This document shows positions 60,775 to 64,000 of a stretch of 64,000 nucleotides of DNA, piece by piece. A program made the position numbers and the translations under genes. Numbering within the stretch: the stretch's first letter is position 1; each line of letters begins with the position of its first letter. Location of the stretch: assembly GCA_017465745.1 (NCBI GenBank), contig JAFTVM010000006.1, forward strand, positions 1 through 64,000, read 5' to 3'. The notes beneath the pieces are model-generated. The model ran no database searches, had not been told where the DNA came from, and saw nothing but the letters and a program-made list of their open reading frames with translations. This DNA is from Oscillospiraceae bacterium (GTDB lineage Bacteria > Bacillota > Clostridia > Oscillospirales > Oscillospiraceae).

Positions 60775-63108
60775 CTACAGATCACAGGTCAGGCACTCTG
60801 TCAGGGCGCCAAACAGGGCCTCGTCCAGCCCCAACGCCTGTAACTTCGCCAGCTTCCGGGGCAGGGATTCGCCGGCGGTGACCAGATGGTAGAGGCGATC
60901 CTTCAGATCGTAGGATATCTGCGCCCTGTTCAGCCGGTCGTAGATCCAGCGGTTCCTGTCGGTTTCGGGGATCTCCCGGCTCTGCCAGTGCAGGCGCAGG
61001 GAAATCGGCTGATCCCCGGCGGCGCTGACAGTGAGCACCGTCTCCCGGGTATCGGGATCGTAGAGGGCACCGTCCAGATTCGGGGCAAAGCCGCAGAAAT
61101 GAATGATGAAGCTGCGCTGCGGGGGAAGAACCTCCCCTGCCCCCGCACCGGGCACAATGGTCAGAATGGAATTTGTATCCTCCCAGCGGTGGGTGATCTT
61201 CGTCCGGGTCTGGCGGCCGTCCTTCTCTTCGAAGAGCGTGAATTCCCCATCGCCGCCGTTATAGATGTACAGCTCCAGTTCCTCCGGGTTTTCCAGATGG
61301 CTGTGCATGTAATCCTTGGCCATGGGGATGATACTGCCTGCAGGAACCAGAACCGCAATATGCTCCAGTTCCCGGTACAGCTTCGCCCTTTTGCCGCCCC
61401 GGTAGACCTGTCCACCGAAGAAGTCGAAGTACGTTCCCTCCGGCAGCCATGCGGATACTTCCGCCAGCATGGTGTCACGGTTCATTTTCTTCGTGGCAGG
61501 ACATACGATCATGCTGCTGCCGAAATAATACTGATTGGGTACCTCATAGGCTTCACCCACATCATGCCGGTAGTACATGGGCTGCACCAGAGGCAGGCCT
61601 TCGGCGTGGGTCAGATAGTTCATGGTGTGCAGGTACGGAATCATGCGATGGCGCAGGCGCAGGTGGTCTTCCAGGATTTTCTCGGCGATAAGATTGTAGT
61701 TCCAGGGCTCCTTGCCGTAGAACTCATTGCAGGAACTGTGCAGGCGCATGATGGGTGAGAATACACCAAGCTGCACCCAGCGCACCATCATTTCATCGTC
61801 TTTCGTTCCGTGCATGTGTCCGCCGATATCATGGCTCCACCAGGTGTAGCCGGCGTTGCTGGCATTGGCGGTGAAATAGGGCTGGAAATCCAGAGAATCC
61901 CAGGTGCAGATGGTATCACCGGAGAAGCCGACGGGATAGCGGTGGCTTCCCAGACCTGCATACCTGGAGAAGGTCAGGGGCGTCCTGCCGCTGCGCCCGC
62001 TGTCCAGGAAGTGCATGTGGTTCAGCAGCCACAGGGTATCCACACCCTTCGCGCCGCCCCGGCTGCCCTGCTGCCAGTCCAGCCACCAGAAGTCCACCCC
62101 CCGCTCCTCATTGGGATGGTGCAGGTATTTCAGGTAGGCATCCATAAACTTCCGATTGCCTGCATCAAAGGGGATCTTATCCTCATTTTCATAGTCAACG
62201 CCCAGTTCCTTCGCCATGGGCACATACATTTCCTCATGGGCGCGGACGCCGTCGGCGGGGTGAACATTCAGGGTGATCTTCATACCCATCCCATGGAGCT
62301 TGTCCATAAACCCCTCGGGATCAGGGAAAAACGCAGGATTCCAGGTGTAGCCCGTCCAGCCGCTGCCGTACTGCTTCGGAATATCCACCAGATGCCAGTC
62401 CATATCGATGACGGCGGTGGAGAAGGGAATGTTCCGCTCCCGGAACTTGCCCATCAGCTTCAAATAGCTTTCTTCCGTGTATTTATAGTACCGGCTCCAC
62501 CAGTTGCCCAGTGCAAAACGGGGCAGCAGGGGCGTCGCGCCGGTCAGCCGGTAGAAATCTTTCAGGCAGCCCAGATAGTCATGACCATAGCCAAAGAAGT
62601 ACAGATCGACGGATTCCCGGTCACGGGCAACGGCCCACTGGTCATCGGTGAGAAATGCGGACTTACCGTCATCGAGAACGGTAAAGCCGTTGCGCGACAG
62701 GATGCCGGGTTCCAGATCAATGGCACCATCGGCATTGTCCAGCGTGCGGGCCGTGCCCTTCAGATCCTCAACCGCGTCGCCATAGTTCCATACGGAACCG
62801 AAAACATGGAAGCCTTCCTTCAGTTCGATCCGCAGCCCTTCCCGGGTAAAGGCTTTCTTGTCATAGTAAAGGTGCAGCTTTTCCGTCACGATCTCCAGAG
62901 ATTCGGCCTGCTCAATGACCCGGAATTTCACCGCCGGATAGTCCCGGCAGATAACAATTTGGGTGGGTTCATCCACGAAGCGGCCGTCCTCCTGGTACTC
63001 TGCCCGGATCAACCGGTCCGTCAGCACCGTGAAACGGTATTTCTCCCCCGCCACCATTGCGTTGCTTTTTGCAAGGGGCTTCAGCTCCAGTTTGTAGGTT
63101 TCAGACAT
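60775..63108 (-). CDS. GH31 alpha-glucosidase
   Basis: 777 residues, cytoplasmic. GH31 layout: N-terminal beta-sandwich, catalytic barrel with PRFALGNWWSRYYKYTE, IDMDWHL and WWLDWQQG, in which D344 is the predicted nucleophile, the acid/base region PVGFSGDTICTWDSL, and the MRLHSSC segment; then beta-sandwich domains. It would cut terminal alpha-linked glucose (or related sugars) from oligosaccharides. It lies 13 bases after a GH13 gene and starts behind AAAGGGGAG. Confidence 0.93.
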   Translation of the reverse strand: MSETYKLELKPLAKSNAMVAGEKYRFTVLTDRLIRAEYQEDGRFVDEPTQIVICRDYPAVKFRVIEQAESLEIVTEKLHLYYDKKAFTREGLRIELKEGFHVFGSVWNYGDAVEDLKGTARTLDNADGAIDLEPGILSRNGFTVLDDGKSAFLTDDQWAVARDRESVDLYFFGYGHDYLGCLKDFYRLTGATPLLPRFALGNWWSRYYKYTEESYLKLMGKFRERNIPFSTAVIDMDWHLVDIPKQYGSGWTGYTWNPAFFPDPEGFMDKLHGMGMKITLNVHPADGVRAHEEMYVPMAKELGVDYENEDKIPFDAGNRKFMDAYLKYLHHPNEERGVDFWWLDWQQGSRGGAKGVDTLWLLNHMHFLDSGRSGRTPLTFSRYAGLGSHRYPVGFSGDTICTWDSLDFQPYFTANASNAGYTWWSHDIGGHMHGTKDDEMMVRWVQLGVFSPIMRLHSSCNEFYGKEPWNYNLIAEKILEDHLRLRHRMIPYLHTMNYLTHAEGLPLVQPMYYRHDVGEAYEVPNQYYFGSSMIVCPATKKMNRDTMLAEVSAWLPEGTYFDFFGGQVYRGGKRAKLYRELEHIAVLVPAGSIIPMAKDYMHSHLENPEELELYIYNGGDGEFTLFEEKDGRQTRTKITHRWEDTNSILTIVPGAGAGEVLPPQRSFIIHFCGFAPNLDGALYDPDTRETVLTVSAAGDQPISLRLHWQSREIPETDRNRWIYDRLNRAQISYDLKDRLYHLVTAGESLPRKLAKLQALGLDEALFGALTECLTCDL

Positions 63109-63121
63109 AGGCGCTCCCCTT

Positions 63122-64000
63122 TCACTTCATCCGGCATTCCATGAAGTAAGCCTGATGTGCCTTCACAGTCAATTCGATGCTGGTGTCATCCGGCTTTTTG
63201 TATTCCAAGTCCCTGCCAAAAATTTCCCGTGCAGGCTCGCTGGCACCCACAGCGCCCAAAGGCAGACGGATGGTCTGATCCTGATCGGCGGTGGACATCA
63301 CCATCACATAGACCTCATCTGCCCAGAACCGGGCGATGGCAACCACATTGTTCTCTGCGTACAGGAACTTCATACCGCCGCGGCTCAGCGCCTGATGCTC
63401 GGCCTTCATGCGGGCCATGGTCTGGTTCAGCCTATAGCTTTCAGATTCCTTGAAATCCTTGCTCCAGGGCATGGGATAGCGGCAGCCCTCGTTGGTACCC
63501 AGCACGCCATCCACACCGGCTTCGTCGCCGTAGTAGATGGAGGCAGCGCCGGGCAGCATGAACTGGAAGAGCACCGCACCCCGGTATTCCTCGGGGTGGA
63601 CAGCAGGATCGTTATGCAGGCGGCTGACGTCATGGCTGTCAAAGAGGTTAAACTGGTTTTCCTGCAATGCATAGGGCATCTTTGCCAGATGCTCCATGAC
63701 CCGGGCTTTCACATCCTCAGCGGTCATTTTGTAGGGTACCTGCCGCAGGATGGGGTTGCGCCCCATAAACAGGTCCGGCTCACCCAGGAACTGCCGGATG
63801 ATCCGGCCGCAGCCGTAGTAATTCATGGGAGAATCCCACTCACTGCCCTGGAGGTAAGCGCCGCAATCGCCCCACTCCTCTGCCAGAATGTAGGCCTGCG
63901 GGTTGACCTCCTTGATGCTTTTCCGAATTTCAGGCCACAGCTCATGGGACAGCTGCAGCTCATCCTTGCGGCCCATGATGTTGGCCACATCGAAACGCCA
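63122..64000 (-). CDS. GH13 alpha-amylase family enzyme (neopullulanase-like), cut by window edge
   Basis: The last 293 codons of a gene that continues beyond 64000. The edge carries WRFDVANIMG, in which the Asp is the predicted GH13 nucleophile; AYILAEEWGDC holds the acid/base Glu; NLFDSHDVSRL holds the third acidic residue and the stabilising His. The C-terminal domain ends in ELTVKAHQAYFMECRMK. The pattern fits cytoplasmic neopullulanase/cyclomaltodextrinase-type enzymes that cut imported maltooligosaccharides. It is followed closely by the GH31 gene, forming a two-gene unit. Confidence 0.9.
   Translation of the reverse strand, partial: WRFDVANIMGRKDELQLSHELWPEIRKSIKEVNPQAYILAEEWGDCGAYLQGSEWDSPMNYYGCGRIIRQFLGEPDLFMGRNPILRQVPYKMTAEDVKARVMEHLAKMPYALQENQFNLFDSHDVSRLHNDPAVHPEEYRGAVLFQFMLPGAASIYYGDEAGVDGVLGTNEGCRYPMPWSKDFKESESYRLNQTMARMKAEHQALSRGGMKFLYAENNVVAIARFWADEVYVMVMSTADQDQTIRLPLGAVGASEPAREIFGRDLEYKKPDDTSIELTVKAHQAYFMECRMK

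Overview
The window looks like the chromosome of an anaerobic, commensal-type Firmicute (class Clostridia, probably Oscillospirales-like). The reasons are strong GGAGG ribosome binding sites before most genes, lipoproteins and MKK-type signal peptides, cohesin and dockerin modules, an ECF-type importer, cobalamin riboswitches and many alpha/beta-glucan enzymes. No plasmid, intact prophage, insertion sequence or CRISPR array is visible. The genus is not claimed.

Left flank (1-13.5 kb): a tRNA-Arg(CCU) gene with its promoter and terminator, then a broken integrase. Next comes a maltooligosaccharide locus on the minus strand: a LacI regulator with palindromic operators, two small membrane proteins, a GH65 disaccharide phosphorylase, a sugar ABC importer (binding protein and two permeases), and a GH13 alpha-glucosidase fused in frame to beta-phosphoglucomutase. 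A six-hairpin (GDE-like) glycosidase gene lies divergently on the plus strand. Phosphorylase plus phosphomutase would take imported glucosides to glucose 6-phosphate.

Core (13.8-48.4 kb): an almost unbroken run of minus-strand genes devoted, by inference, to corrinoid capture, import and salvage. From upstream to downstream it holds tandem cobalamin riboswitches before a small HNHR-repeat gene; a third riboswitch; a dockerin protein; a cell-surface cohesin protein; a 1,864-residue dockerin protein; a large protein with a transcobalamin-like (DUF4430) domain; a MoxR ATPase, a DUF58 protein and a transglutaminase-fold protein with no catalytic triad; a dockerin protein with a PQQ-like beta-propeller; two adjacent lipoproteins resembling the alpha-barrel and beta domain of animal intrinsic factor/transcobalamin; EcfT; an EcfA-EcfA'-S fusion; a TIM-barrel protein; and CobT, CobU, CobS, a CobU-like protein and CobC. 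A divergent lipoprotein with two DUF4430 domains sits behind a compact cobalamin riboswitch on the plus strand. My main proposal is that this is a cohesin-dockerin surface complex for vitamin B12-type molecules feeding an ECF importer and a cobinamide-salvage pathway. Each domain call is recognisable; the joint function is inference.

Right part (48.5-54.3 kb): an extracytoplasmic flavin/ferric-reductase-like group (ApbE, heme membrane protein with FMN-binding domain, Tp47-like lipoprotein), an AraC regulator and remains of a deleted ECF transporter/hydrolase operon. Three GTTAGC-type inverted repeats suggest a common, possibly iron-responsive, regulator. A second copy of the sequence that follows tRNA-Arg lies at 54.2 kb.

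Right end (54.3-64 kb): a PlsC-like acyltransferase with a PAP2 membrane protein, a TetR regulator, a GH3 beta-glucosidase with reversed domain order and membrane anchors, a divergent TetR regulator, a GH31 alpha-glucosidase and a GH13 enzyme cut by the window edge.
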